64,000 nucleotides of DNA, from contig NC_036445.1 in NCBI RefSeq assembly GCF_002775205.1, positions 27,446,953-27,510,952 on the forward strand, read 5' to 3'. Numbering within the stretch: the stretch's first letter is position 1; every line of letters starts with the position of its first letter. The notes beneath the pieces were generated by a model. It was not told the origin of the DNA. It made no database searches and worked only from the letters and a program-made list of their open reading frames with translations. Made by a program: the position numbers and the translations under genes. This document shows, piece by piece, positions 11,409 through 63,914 of the stretch. The DNA is from Xiphophorus maculatus (lineage: Eukaryota; Chordata; Actinopteri; Cyprinodontiformes; Poeciliidae).

Positions 11409-13046
11409 TCACTTCAGCTGTTCCTGTTCCGCCCAGTCTTGCCATCCACCGGGATAATGCTGAACACTGCAATGAAAGAAAAAAAAAACCCTGAAGAAAA
11501 TCCCTCAAGTCTTTCTAAATGTTCACTACTGATTAAATCTATGTTTCAATTCAGTAACAAAAAAAATGTATTCTCCAGTAGTCTCTTTTTTTTGAAGGGC
11601 AAGCCACACATCTACTTTACTTTAACGGCATGTTCTCTATTATTTATCATAGTGAGAAGAGCAAAAGAAAAATGGTATTTTTGTTACATATTTATAATTA
11701 TGATATGACAATTAGATGAAAATCCTGTGACACTTTGATCAAGTTAAATTTGTATTCCTTTATTTCCAGTGTGAAGTTATTCGACAAAAAAATAAACTTA
11801 TGTTTTTTTTCCTGTTACTAAGTGTTGTGTACTTTTTGGCTTGACGTGTAACAGATGTGTGGCATCTTTCCAAAGGACACCACATAATAAAGCTTTCTGC
11901 AACAACAGGGTATAAACTGTGAAACCGCAACAAAACAGAGTCTCACATGACACTGCAAGGCACACATCTACTTTACTTTAATGTAAAGTAGATTTGCATT
12001 AAATCTACTTTAGTAAATTATAAAGTAGAAGTAGATTTTCTACTTTAACGTAAACGTAGATGTGGGAAAAAGATTAACGTCAGGGAGATTTGGAGTACCA
12101 GTAGAAACCACATTTTCAGATTTTTATTTCTAAACCAAATTTAAAATCAGGTTTTCTTTAAAAATACTTTTTTTTTCAAGTTTGTAGTTGTAACACAGGT
12201 TAAAAAAAGTTGAAGGAGTATGAATTTTTTTTTTTTTTTTTTTTTTTTTTTGCATTGCACTTTAAATTTGGAGGTTTCTAAACAATCACTAACTCTGTAA
12301 ATCCCAGCGAAGCGGCTGCGTTGAGGGCAGTCTTGCTTCTGACCCCGGCCAGACACACGAACACAATGTTATCCGTCTGCCTGGGCATTTCGCCGTCGTA
12401 TTTATCTTTAAACTCCTCCGGAGCGAGCTGGAGGGCAGTGTTCACCTGTCCCACTGGGCAGTGAAGGCAGCGCAAAGAGGTCAAGAGAAAAAGAACGCGC
12501 TGTTAGATAAATATAACACATTTGTGAAGCTAGCTGCTTTTTAAAGAACATTCACTTAAAGTATTTTCAGATTTTAAACCATGAATACCATATAATGTAG
12601 ATTCAATTAGCTTTTTCAACTCACTCACGTGGGACGTTGACAGATCCGGGGATGAAGCCGTACTCCCGGAGCTCCCAGGGTTCCCGGACATCCACAACTA
12701 CAGTTTTGCCGTCAGCCAGGAGCTGCTTGAGCTGCGCATAACTCACATCTGTGTTCCGTCCTTCAGAGCTAAATTTGCGGAGCTGGAACTCTGTTTCTGA
12801 AAGCCAAACAAACATGGGGGGGGATATAAGGGTTATACATGGGCTTCGTTGCAAAACAAGGAGTCGTTTAATGTTAAACTCACTTTTGCAGCCTCGGTAA
12901 GTGTCGACAAAGCAGGACACAGCTACCCGTCCCACAGGTGAAGAAGACCCATGAGGAACGGGGAGTCTGGAGAGAACACCGGTCAACCTCCAGCATCTCC
13001 TAAGCGCCATAATACCCAGTGTGTGAACAGAAAACCACGTTACCAC
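11409..13046 (-). CDS. tstd3: Thiosulfate sulfurtransferase (rhodanese)-like domain protein, tstd3-like (169-181 aa, 4 exons)
   Basis: Exons: 13046 (or 13010)-12884, 12796-12629, 12453-12290, 11459-11409; all GT-AG with continuous frame. The inner ATG at 13010 gives 169 aa starting MALRRCWRLTG; the outer ATG adds 12 residues. The N-terminus is Arg-rich without acidic residues, like a mitochondrial presequence. A single rhodanese domain follows: VVVDVREPWEL (about 75-85), FIPGSVNVP, then the active-site loop VCLAGVRS with Cys132 (169-aa numbering), ending HYPGGWQDWAEQEQLK. Rhodaneses move sulfane sulfur through a persulfide on that cysteine; the physiological substrate is unknown. It lies head to head with usp45, as TSTD3 does in human, which favours tstd3 over the similar tstd1. 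Confidence 0.82.
11605..12055. repeat. Repeated and palindromic 'ctactttactttaa' segment in tstd3 intron 3
   Basis: A 21-nt identical stretch containing catctactttactttaa occurs at 11605-11625 and 11961-11981. The second copy leads into several inverted versions of aaagtagat up to 12055, so this part can form hairpins. Confidence 0.5.
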
Positions 13047-13300
13047 ACAAAAGTAACGCCGGAATGATTCTTCTGCGCTTGCGCAGGAGTGCAGATCATT
13101 TAAAGGACAAACTTATGTAAATAATATCACCTATGACCATTTAGTAGTTCATTTTTTATTTATAAGCACATATTTAGGACAAAACCCCATTGAAAGTTTT
13201 AGAAAAAACATTTAACGCTCTTGAATTCTGAAAGAAACGTTTGCTATTTTACGTGAATGCAGCATTTGATCAAGCTGCGCTGCCGTAGTTGCGTCACATG
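13047..13300. promoter_or_regulatory. Shared bidirectional promoter of tstd3 and usp45
   Basis: Only about 250 bp separate the tstd3 start (minus) from the inferred first exon of usp45 (plus). No TATA box is obvious. A CRE-like tgcgtcac lies at about 13290, and cgcgc/tgcgc motifs at 13075-13085 and 13276-13282. The head-to-head layout is the main evidence. Confidence 0.55.
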
Positions 13301-13590
13301 TTGACTTCTGCGGCTAAAGTTGGAGCTACCGATAGCTTAGCAACATCTTCTGGTGAAAGTGAAACCGACAGGGGGGGAAACACAGAGTCTGCGGCTTGTT
13401 CGCTCGTCGCTAGGCGTGAACATTTGGGATGTCGTAAAGTCAAAGTATTGTTCTGTGTGAAAGTTACGCGTTAGTTGCTGCATTTGTCGCGACATGCTAA
13501 TGCAGCTAGCTTGTTAGCTAGCCAGGAAGAGTTGAGACATTACTGTTGACTTTCAGCCAACACAGACAGCAAAGCGGCGAGCTGAGAGAG
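13300..13590 (+). other. usp45: usp45 5' noncoding exon 1
   Basis: A relatively GC-rich segment with upstream ATGs but no continuing frame ends in a strong donor, gagag|gtaagt, at 13590/13591. The next acceptor lies just before the coding ATG at 14442. The transcription start is a guess. Confidence 0.5.
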
Positions 13591-14441
13591 GTAAGTTTAA
13601 ACTGCTTTCTTCGCGTCTGGTCATGAAAAGAGGGGTTGTGTTTGAGGTGTAGGTTGTACATTATAACGGTGGGAAGCTTTTAATGCATAAATCCGGACTG
13701 TCCACACTGAGTAGGCCTCTTATCTGTGTTCTTGCCCATTGTAGAGTAGATATTCACTGAATTAACTCTCTTTGTTCACCCGTCCTTTTTATTACACTAA
13801 TGTATTAATTTCTTGTTCAGATAGGATGATTAGATTTGACATGAATATGTAACAACTCTAAATACCACGAGCGAGTATTGGATAAATCATTGTAAGGAAA
13901 GATCTCTTGGATTCCTATGGCAACACGAGAATGTGGTTTAAGTGCTTGCTTTTAGCAACATCAGAAAAAGCAGTGAAGGTTTTTGCTGCATTAAATCATT
14001 CATCTGAATTAACACCACATGAAGCTGTCTCAACAAATTTTATATAACCTTTCCCTTGATCCCAGGGTTTGGGAGAGCCTGGAATAATTTGATCGGCATA
14101 CAAAAACATATTATTGATAGCACTTATAGATTCAGAGTATTCCCTCCTGATTCCATTGTCAAATAGTTTTATCCGTATTTCTACCTCTCTGTCTATCCAT
14201 CCACCAATCTCACCAACAATGTCAAATTATCCATTACTTGTTTAGCTGTCTGTCATCCATCTATCTATCATATTGGACTGTTCTGACTTATGAGCGGTTT
14301 GGGACTTTGGTTTTAAAGTTTTGTTGAGAGATTTTTGCTCCTTTTAACAAAAAAACAAAACATCTCCCCCCTCCAAAAAAACACAAACAAACAAAAACAC
14401 TAACCTGAGCTCGTTTTCTATCCGCACTATCAGAGCTCCAG

Positions 14442-54533
<40,092 letters not shown>

Positions 54534-56700
54534 TCCTCCGCATCGCTCAACTTCTTTTGGTCTATTTTTGGTATTTAAAAAAAAAAAAAAAGACTCAATA
54601 CTCCTCATAAGCTCCTCATGCAGTTCGAATACAGGAAGAGAAGAAGAAAAAAAAAGGGAAGCAACTGACATTTTCAAACACAAAGGATATGCAAGGGAAA
54701 AGAGAAAAAGTAAATGTCGACATCATCTGGATTTTACCTAGAATTTCATTTCAGATCCCGAATTCAAACTCTCGTCTTCTGAGAGCGCGCTTCGGAGAAA
54801 CACCTGGAGCTGGTTAGTATTTCTAATGAGTCTCAGTCTGAGTAACTTGCTGAAGGTATAAAACGCATGACGGAGTTTGCTACCGTAACGGACTAGCAAC
54901 TAGCAGAATCAATGCATGCCTAACCGCAGTCTGCACTGACTTGTTGATGTCAATACATTGTGTGTCAGAATGAATGAGTGAAAGACAAATGAATGTAGCT
55001 GAAAGGTGCTACGACTATCAGTTTGGGCAGTTACAGTAAATCTATCAATATATTTCGTCTATATTGTCTCCATGTTTATGCTGGTCTGAATTACACGACA
55101 ATATTGCCAAGTTGCTCTTCCAAATTCTGTTTGTCTGCAGCTCCTTTAACATTGCCATCGCTTGCATCCCATCATGCACTTGCGAGAGGAGAATCACCGA
55201 CTGTTTTTGTGGCGCCGTCGTCTGGTGTGAGATTAGCTGCTGCGCTACAAATGTCAAGGTCACTGTGGGTTATTACGGCATTTATTAAAGAGCAGTTGTA
55301 AGAACACAGGGTCCAATTTTGTTTGTCATTCAGTAATGCTGGCAAAATGGTTTTAAAAAAATCATTTTTGTTAAGCTAATAGTCTTCAGTTTATGCTTTG
55401 AAAAATTCAAAACAAATTAATCAGCAATTTTACCTCATATTTATTTTAAAATATGATTTATGTTGCTTCAAAAAGTTGATTAGAGGTATGTGTGTGGCTG
55501 CGTTTGTCCCGCCTTGCGAAGAAAAACCTCACCTTGAGTCATTATGCGTTTCATCAGCGGGGAAACAAATAAGGCAAAAAAAACCTAAGAGAAATAAAAA
55601 ATTTGAGTCTTCTTCCCTCTGAAACAACTTCTATTCTGAAGGTTGTTTTTAATTAGTGCGACCTGGCAACACTCGGGTGTGACGCTACTGCTTGTCGCAC
55701 ATCGCCATCTGATTACCGATTGGTCGAGTCTAAAGTCTGACGACTCCTCTCGTTTCTTGATATCTCTTCACATCTATTTATTTTTTTTCTTTCTGCTGTA
55801 CAGCAAAGACAAAACAATGCATTATGAGACAGAAACATATCGATGCAAGTTGCTCTTGCGCTGGTAATAATGAGAAACCCGCTAATATTACTAAAAGCTA
55901 ATTATATTTTCATCAACAGTTTCGCCCGTTTACCACTACAAACAGCTGTCGGCGAATACTGATGAAAACTGCGACACGTAGCGTCTTTTACCAGCAGTTT
56001 CTCTGTAAGCCTGTTTGCTTTGTATTTCATGGGAATGTACAAATACCAGACTTTCTGTGATCGAGTTTGCCAAAGACACGTTTTGCATCGGGTGTGGAAC
56101 TTGCTGTAACTAAAAGCACGCAAGGATAAATGATGTGTTTTACAGAGCAGTCATCTTCCTCCATGTCGTCACGGCGATGAGAGCAAAAATTAAACATTCT
56201 TCATATCAATTTAAAGAAATCAATGAAGGCCGGTTTGGGGACAAATGAATGTGTTGCCTAATTTTGGCATCAGAATATATATATATATTTTTTTGTTCTC
56301 GTTTGCTCGCCAATCATTTTGCCACAAATGTATAAAGAGCGATCAGACCATCGGGTCACAACCTTGAGTTTAAAGAAGAAAGGATGAATTCAGTGCCTCT
56401 GCCTTCATATTAACAAACTTGTGTGTGATGAGGATAAAATATTTGCAGAGTAATTTAAGCAGGGACGTGTGCGTTTTATTTATGTACAGTATAGAGTTTT
56501 CTGTCGGCAGAAACAGTACAAAGTACTGTATGTGTATTTGTATAAAAGAGAGACAGTACAAAAACTCATGGTGCTTTGGGTGTGAAAGATCCTCCCACCT
56601 CCTGGGACTGAAAGTAAGACAAATTGAAATTCTGTAACGCTTCAATAATGTTTTGGAATGAGTATAAAACACATTGTATCAAAAATAAATCTGATTCATG
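54534..56700 (+). other. usp45: Probable usp45 3'UTR
   Basis: No coding sequence follows the stop at 54531-54533. Candidate polyadenylation hexamers on plus include attaaa at about 55284 and aataaa at 56684-56689; the last would give a 3'UTR of about 2.2 kb. Which one is used cannot be decided here. Confidence 0.45.
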
Positions 56701-56839
56701 AACTGTACAGTCTGCAGGACTCCTTTATTTTTCACATTCCATCTTTTTGTGGAACAGTGCTTGCTAAAGAGAGATCAAGACAGATTTTATGTTCCTATTT
56801 TGAAACTGTTGTCATACTGTTGTGTTTTTCTTTTTTTTG

Positions 56840-57110
56840 TCCGGGCTGTCACTGCGCATAACCGCCGAGCCGCATCCCGCGCTGACGGGTGCAAAGCAGC
56901 ACTGCTTCGGAACATGTCGCGAGCTGGTGAAGAGGAGGTGGGTGTGGAATCACGAAAAGGGCAACGTCGAAAAGCATCGCCCCGCGTGTCCTCTCGGCTC
57001 CCCGCGCGCGGTGACGTGCCTGTCACGCAGCTGGAACGTCGGGACCGGTTGTCACGCGGCCACCAACGAAAACGGCAAATCCCTCCTGAAATGTGTTTTG
57101 TCTATTTTTT
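56840..57110. other. CpG-rich segment between usp45 and pnisr, unassigned
   Basis: CpG density is clearly higher than in the flanks (for example tccccgcgcgcggtgacg). A plus-strand frame of 139 codons crosses it but has no recognisable domain and ends in a poly-T stretch. It may be a small island or regulatory element; no gene is claimed. Confidence 0.35.
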
Positions 57111-58100
57111 TTTTTAAAGGGGGGGGGAGGAGGGCGTGTAGCTGGAGGAGACGCTGCTGAGGCGTTTTGACGTGATTTAATCTCACTTAATGAATTCTTC
57201 CCTCCCTCCTCTGCCCACCCCCCAACAATCTGTGACACACTGGGATGAAAGTAATAAGGTGCTGCTGGAGTTGCTGCCTTACCAGCAGTGGAGGTTAAAA
57301 TTGTCTTCTTCACCATGCAATCTGCTGTCACTGTCGGCCTCACCTCGACGGACGCGGGCGCCCGGCACTCAACACGTTTTCTCATGCTGACGTCGACACA
57401 CTTGGACTGCGCGTGCCTGGGGCTTCGGACAACACCTGCAAAAATCCTTTATCAAGGGTTGGCAAGTGATTACTTTGCCAACCTGAATAATATTTGCGTG
57501 ATATATTTAGTGTAGATTAAAGTTACAAAATGTAACTTTTGTAAAAAAAAAAAAAAAAAATTAATTATAAATATTATAATTTTTTAGATTTTCTTTACTT
57601 GTTCAATCTGTCACCATGTCGTGGCAGTATGGTACGAGGCAGATATGTGAAAGGATCGATCTCTACCGCCTCCAAAGCGCCACTCCAAAACAAAGCCAGC
57701 CAGTCAGAGCCAGGAGGAGGCTCTTAATGTTGTCAATCAACTGTTCAACATGCTAATGGCTGGGAAATTACTTACCATTACAGGAAAACTGTTTATCCGC
57801 CGTCAATGGTGGCCATAGCAACTGACCTCAGTATTCATGACATGCTTAGCTAGCTGCGGCATAGCAGAGAGCAGGGGGGGAGGGATGGGGGCCCTGTTCT
57901 GCTTTGGGCCCGCTACAATGGTGACCCGCCTGTGATGGTTCACCCACCAAAGATTGCACTGGTGCTGCGTTTAGATGCTATGTGCGCCCGTCGACTCCTT
58001 TACAGCGCATAGAGAAGTCCAAAAGAAAAAGTATTTCATTCATCCACCACTAAAAAGCCAATAAAGGATTTTGGTCTGGCTCAATATTTAGTTGACTGAT
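57111..58100. other. Intergenic DNA upstream of pnisr
   Basis: Contains an oligo-A run (57544-57560) and an apparently repetitive stretch at 57690-57800 (gccaggaggaggctcttaat, attacttaccattacagg). No gene is supported. Confidence 0.4.
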
Positions 58101-58194
58101 ATTTTTTTTTTGTTTGTTTTCTTGTTTTATTGAAACAGAAAATCCAGAAATATGAAAGCTACATACATTTTTAAGTAACAAAAACCCCCCACTT

Positions 58195-58383
58195 CTAAGC
58201 AAGTCCCACCATTTTATATTTGTATTTTTTTTTCTTTTTGAACATATAACCTAATTCGTTCTGTTTACGTGCAGCGTCACACATCTTTACCGCTTCTAAA
58301 CTTGAATCTAAACATTCCCAGTTTTCAGTGAAGGCAGCATAGCTCCGCTTCCTCCTGTACAGCTTCTTGCTACCTGCAGCCAT
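58195..58383 (-). CDS. Unassigned small ORF (62 aa) upstream of and opposite to pnisr
   Basis: Starts MAAGSKKLYRRKRSYAAF and has a favourable start context (aaaATGG). It is basic at both ends with a more ordinary middle (TENWECLDSSLEAVKMC). A minus-strand AATAAA lies at 58126-58131, about 65 nt past the stop. It could be an intronless small gene or the first exon of a longer one, since tgcag|gtagc and aagcg|gtaaag are possible donors. I do not recognise the family, and chance is possible. Confidence 0.28.
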   Translation of the reverse strand: MAAGSKKLYRRKRSYAAFTENWECLDSSLEAVKMCDAARKQNELGYMFKKKKKYKYKMVGLA

Positions 58384-58389
58384 TTTGAT

Positions 58390-58890
58390 TTGAACCGTAT
58401 CTCCGGAGAGAAGCAGACTGGAAAAGGTGGGAATTGTGTTACGCTAAGAAAAGCCCGCGTGTTTAATTTGATGTCTACTCCCCTTTGAACCGTTTGACGG
58501 ACCACAGACTCGCTCCTGTGTTGCCTTAGAGATAACAACAGAGTCAGTCCCCTGCGAGCTCTAAATCTTAGCTAGCATTAGCCGACGTTAGCTTCCTTAG
58601 CTCTACGTACGAGGCTGTCTTGGAGGTTGGCATTTCATCCGCCCGTGCGCTTTATTTTGGTCTCGCACGTCAACATGACATGAGACCCGTCGTTTCACCT
58701 CGCCTGTATCCAACACAACAGCCGAAAAAACTGTCAATAATTTCCAGTAATCCCCGGCGTTTTTAGCTAGTGAGCCAGCGGCAACGTTGGCGCTTTTCTG
58801 GCTGTTAATGAGAGGCTGTCTTGTAAGGTGTGTTAGATTGCGGATGTCGTCTCAGCCGAACCTGAATGTCACTTGTTCGGGATATTGCAG
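58390..58890 (+). promoter_or_regulatory. pnisr: pnisr promoter and 5' leader region
   Basis: CpG-containing, TATA-less DNA precedes the acceptor gatattgcag|GTGTTACTGC at 58890/58891. At least one 5' noncoding exon must lie here or further left, but its ends are not certain. Confidence 0.45.
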
Positions 58891-58911
58891 GTGTTACTGC
58901 GGAGAGGAGAG

Positions 58912-61900
58912 ATGTGGGACCAGGGAGGACAGCCGTGGCCGCAGTGGCCTCTGAGCAGCCAGCAGCAATGGATGCAGTCCTTCCAGCACCAGCATGACCC
59001 AGGTCAGTGAAAGATGCGTTCAGGTTCTAAACATTTTGTTTCTTTTCTCCAATAAGAAAAACGATGCACGATTGTTTGTGATTATCTGTTGACATGTTGG
59101 GATTATTTGTTGTTGTTTTTTTAGGTCAGGTGGACTGGGCTGCTCTGGCACAGGCCTGGATAGCCCAAAAGGAGTCAACAGGAACACAAGCGCACAACAT
59201 TCAGCCTAATGGTCAGGACCTCCCCAGCCATGATTCTGGTCCACCTGCTCCGCCGGCTAACCATGGAGCCTTTCAGGGTGAACCAGGGTTTGGACGGATG
59301 TGGCAACCAGGTAAACGCTGGAAGGGTTGGGGGGGATACTTTGATTTGACTGTAGGCTTCCCAGAGAGCCACTTCTCAGGTCAATTCTGCTCCAACTAAA
59401 AGATCAGAACTCTAACGTAATGCTTGATGTCTCTGATTCAACACATACCGAGAGTGCTAGGCTAGCATTAGCCTTTTTTTTCCACTCTTTGTTTTGATAT
59501 GACACTTTTAGTATTAAATTTGTAACATTTCTAGTGAATTGTTTGGAAAAAGTGTTCAGGAAAGGCTGTTTTTCAGGTTTGTGAACTTAGTCCTTTGCTG
59601 TGAATGTTGTGAAATGTAATAACTCGTGTTTCAGCAGTTCTCTGTCCTGCTGCTTCTGAGACATGCAGGTCACGTGACGGAGAGAACCAAAAGTAATTGT
59701 AAAAGGTGAAGATAACTTGGATCAGGGAACACCCAGATTAGTCAGATCAGTGCAATAATTGGCAATGTAAATATTTTATTGTATCGTCACTCGAAATCCA
59801 GATGGTACAGCAGGATCATCAGATACAAACTGGCATCAGAAGAATGCAGGTTGTGAAAACAAGAAGTCTCGTTCTAACATAAACTGTGTAGATGTGATTG
59901 TGTCTTGCGCAGTTTTGATTAAGAAAATTGTTGTTCATTCAGTGAAGTTACCAGAGGTATTTTTTGACAAACGTAACAGCAGTGTTGTTTTAAAAAATTA
60001 CTCAAACAGAAGTAAAAAAAAAAAAAAAAAAGGATGCTTAAGTAAAACTTTTCCAAGATATGTGTTTTAAAAAGTTACTCAAGTAAGTAAACCTGAATAA
60101 ATGTAACTAGTCACTACCTGCCTTTTCCGATAAGGTCGTTGTATAAATTGTGCTCATGAAAACGGGCAGTGATTTCAGTTTCTGTTTTTTTTTTTAATTG
60201 TTTATGCAAATTGCATCCATGTGACTCCTTGAGGATGTGGCAGATGTACAATAACAGACAGTAGACCAGGAGTGTCCAAACCTTTTGTTGCGTTTGCCAA
60301 AATCGTTAAGTTAAAAGTAATCCTTGAAGAAAAACAAAAACAAAACAACTTTTGTTAAAAACTAAAATCCCTAAAAATGAGATTAGGATTTTTGCTCGAG
60401 TAATAATAAAAAACAAAATGTAGATTTATTTTTTACTTTTTGTAGAAAGTGAATGTGAAAATCATCAAAGATCTGAAGCTTAAAAAGGAGTTTGCGTTTT
60501 CTCTATAAAAACGAATCCAGTTTGCACATTCTTTTGTGCCCAATTGAAACAAATAGAGGGGAAAACTCATAGCAGTAAAAACAGGATTTGGGTCATAATT
60601 TTTTATATGCTCACAAATAATTACAAAGTCTCCTTTTGAGTAAGAGTCACTGGATGAATATGTTCATGTTTACTATGAAGTGAGAGAGAATTTAAAAATA
60701 AGTGTGGTTATTAAAAGACAGGTGTTTTGTGTTTTAACCTGACCTGTTTTTGATTGGAAAAACAAATTATTTTCTCCATGATAATCTTACCTTGATTAAA
60801 ATAAAAAAGTCTCCATCTCTGCTGGAGCACAGAATCAGTCCAGGGTCTGCAAATATGACATATTTAGCCATTTGAACTCGTTTTATTGAGTGAAGCCTCA
60901 ATAAGCCGTGAGAGGTGAAACCTGTCTTGGTTTCACCGCTCACCCAGAAATCAGTGTGAACAAATTAGGATAAAGGATGAGATTTACTGGAAATTGTGGA
61001 AAACGTATAATAAGTAAATGGTGACATGTTGCTTTGCAGAGTGGGGGATACACGGTCAGGCCCCTCCCCCTCCGCCGCCACCCCCACCTGAGCAGCCCTG
61101 GATTCCTCCGGGGTCCGGCCCGATGGACGTGGTGGCCCTGAGCGAGGACAGCAACAGCCAGGACAGCGTGGAGTTCAACTCTGAAGCCCACCGCGGGGGT
61201 TACCCCCAGAACAGCCATGGGTATGGGGCACAGCCCGACAGCTACGCCATGGCCCCCATGGCCATGAACCAGTTTGATTATCAGGTATGCAGATGCTGCG
61301 GTAGAAACTGTTGAAGCTTGTTGGGTTTTAGTGTGAGAAGCGAGTAGCAGAGGAAGAGGCAGTCCGCAACGTCTGTGCTGGACGCCAGCGTCTAGCTGCG
61401 TCAAAGACTCTGTCCACATGTAATGCTTTACACTCTGCATGTTTGGAGTGTTTAATAAAATGTTACAGCAGATGTTCTGCATCATTTTGCAAATTTCAAC
61501 TTATGAAGTGAGGCACCTGCACTTTGTATAGAAGTTGGACATCCATTGTGGCATTTGGAAAAACAGAGAGGATTTGCTGAGACAGCAAACACATCTAGTT
61601 TATGTTTTCCTAAGAACAGAGAAGGGCTGAGAGCATTAATCGGGTTAATTGTGATGAATTTATTGTTGACGTCAACTAATTTAGTAACCGGTTTATTAAC
61701 TGGATTATATTGACTCAGACTTGGGATTTGTTGAAAGAAAAAACAAACTGAGAGCAGTGATTAAGCCAAAACTATACCAAAAATATTTTCATTTTGGGTT
61801 CAAGATAAACAAAGAATCCTTCTTTCTCTATAAATATGTTCACCTGAAACTCCTCAGGTGGCAATTTTAGCTTCACATGTTCAAATTCTGTAAAAAATCT

Positions 61901-63914
61901 TTTTTTAAAAATGTCATATTATGCACATTTTTAAATGTAATTATTAATCAGTTAATTCCAAAAATAATCAGCATAAAAGATTTAAAGAATGCTATGTTGA
62001 AATCAAGCCATAAAATATTTATTTTCTCACTTAAAAAGGGAATTGAATTATTTGTATAATTTAATGAATTTCTAATATTGTATAAAAAATTCTTAAATGA
62101 AACTCTATAGAGCGTAGTATTTTTTAAGTCCAATTAATTGTCAGAATAATTGATTGATTATTCAATCACTAAGATAATCGTTAGTGGTTATCAATCACTA
62201 AGATAATCAAATGACGTCTGCTCTACAACATTTGCTTAGCTGCTCTAAAAAGAAGCATCTTAACATGACAAGTATTTATTCAGAGTAGGAGTTTATAGCA
62301 GAATATTGCTGTATGTTGCTGAGCCGGAACCAAAAGCAACTTTAATTCTCTGAATATAAAGTAACAAATGCCGACCAGATGTAAAGATAAAGCCCAATGA
62401 GGGCCACCGTTGACTTTCCAGAAGGTTCCGGTAGGAAATCTGGCCGTCTAGCTAACAACTACAGTGATGGAAGAAACGATGAGCTCCATTTGCTTTGGTC
62501 CAGTATTTAATTTTCAGCCTGTTCCGTCTGTTCATAGCACGGTGCCGCTCCATCCTTCCCCCCGACTCCCACGGGGTTTCACTCCCCGTACTGGCAGGGC
62601 CCCCCTCAGAGCAGGCGGGACACCCGACCGCCCGGCTTCAGGGACCGGCCCCGGTCCCCCATCCCGCTCCCCGTCAAGCCTCCAGAGGCCCCGGCTCCTC
62701 TGGCTCCTCTAGCACCTCTAGGTGAGTTTCACTATCCATTGCTTTGCAAACCTGATGGAATTTAAATACGTATTCAATGCCTTTGCTAAAGTATTCAGAC
62801 CTTCAACCTTTTCACATTGCAACCACAAATCTCAGTGTATTTTTTGAGACTTTATGTTGCAGAGTAGTACATAGTTGCGAAGAGAGGAAGTGCGTTTCAA
62901 CATTTTTTACAAATGAAAAGTTCGGATTTGTGTTTTGTCCTCTTTATTGTGATATCCGTAAATAATATCCAGCACAACCAGCTGATGGGACTAAATACAG
63001 GACAATCAGGAAGAAAACCAATTAAACCATGACACAAATATTAGTAGAAGAAAGTGATGTATTTTCCTTTTGATTTGAATTCAACATTTCAGTGTAATTC
63101 TGCCCATTCTGCTCAATATTTACATAAACAGTCTGTCTGGTCAGACTTTTCACATATGGCCTTGTTAAAAAAAAAACGTTGTTTTAAAAAATCTTTCAAA
63201 TTTTCAGTTGTTTTTATTTTATCTGTATATATTTAATTAATTATAGTTTATGATAAAAAAAATTTTTTTTACATCTAATGGGTTATAGTTTGTTTTGCCG
63301 ACAAACAAATTAATTTCCGCACTGTAGGACTATTCTTTTTAAAAAAAATGTATTTATTTATTTTGAACATGATAGAAGTATAAAATCAGACTACAAAATT
63401 CTACTCTTATTTTACCTCAAGTATGCACTAAATTGCGTTGGTTTATGTCAGAATATTCCAGTATATACATGAACGTTGCAGTGTTACCTAAATTAAATTT
63501 CTAAATGTTTCAGGTATTTTTTAAAGTTTAGTTTATGAAAAACATCCAAGTTTATTACAACTTTTACAAGAAATATCAGTTTCAAATGATTTCCAGTCAT
63601 TTGTTCTGCACTGAAAAGTCAACAAGCTAAAAGAAAATCTCATGTTGTAGACAGGAATGTGATTACTCGGTGATAGTTCCTGACAAATTAAACACTTGCA
63701 TCGTCAATGTTGATTTTCTTCAGACGCCATAAAGCGTCGCACGCTGCCAGCATGGATACGAGAGGGTCTGGAGAAGATGGACAGGGAGAAGCAGAAGAAG
63801 CTGGAGCGAGAGCGGATGGAGAAGGAGCGCGCCGAAATGAAAAAGGACAACAGGAAAGAACATGAAGTCAGCATGGAAGGGGATGGGCCCCGTTTGCCCC
63901 GCAAGAGCAAATTT
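58912..63914 (+). CDS. pnisr: PNN-interacting serine/arginine-rich protein, N-terminal 299 codons (partial, runs off window)
   Basis: Coding exons: 58912-59002, 59125-59310, 61040-61284, 62538-62721, 63724-63914, all GT-AG and in frame (897 nt). The start MWDQGGQPWPQWPLSSQQ, then DWAALAQAWIAQKES, MWQPEWG, SEDSNSQDSVEF, NQFDYQHGAA and RRTLPAWIREGLEKMDREK closely follow human PNISR in order and spacing. The fragment is Gln/Pro-rich, with a nine-proline run, then a charged Lys/Glu helix. The SR-rich C-terminus would lie to the right. PNISR is a nuclear-speckle protein that binds pinin and is linked to splicing. The last visible exon ends SKF|gtaaga. Confidence 0.95.
59311..61039 (+). other. pnisr: pnisr intron with degraded hAT copy
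   Basis: No coding sequence. An A-rich run lies at 60013-60031, and a minus-strand hAT relative fills about 60267-60880. Confidence 0.6.
60267..60880 (-). mobile_element. Degraded hAT copy (relative of 7040-7634)
   Basis: The left end caggagtgtccaaacc matches the terminal repeat. On the minus strand, tatgacccaaatcctg and tggagacttttt parallel gtgacccaaatcctc and tggagactttt in the copy at 7040. The right end is decayed. Confidence 0.5.
61622..62205. repeat. 'aatcgatta'-rich interspersed repeat, copy F
   Basis: Contains attaatcgggttaattgtga, aatttagtaaccggtttatt and aattgtcagaataattg. It is a decayed member of the family, in a pnisr intron. Confidence 0.42.
62722..63723 (+). other. pnisr: pnisr intron with Tc1-like remnant
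   Basis: The part at 62782-62880 (gctaaagtattcagacctt, cattgcaaccacaaatctc, gactttatgttgcagagtag) is a degenerate Tc1-like non-coding fragment. The rest is AT-rich with no gene. Confidence 0.5.

Noticed and set aside
12222-12252. Long oligo-T run as the tail of a processed pseudogene
   Set aside because: No coding similarity lies beside it. It sits inside tstd3 intron 3 next to the exon 3 donor and is simply a homopolymer.
56698-57160. Two plus-strand frames (139 and 112 codons) over the CpG-rich patch
   Set aside because: No recognisable domain, frames ending in poly-T/poly-G sequence, and no supporting splice sites or start context.
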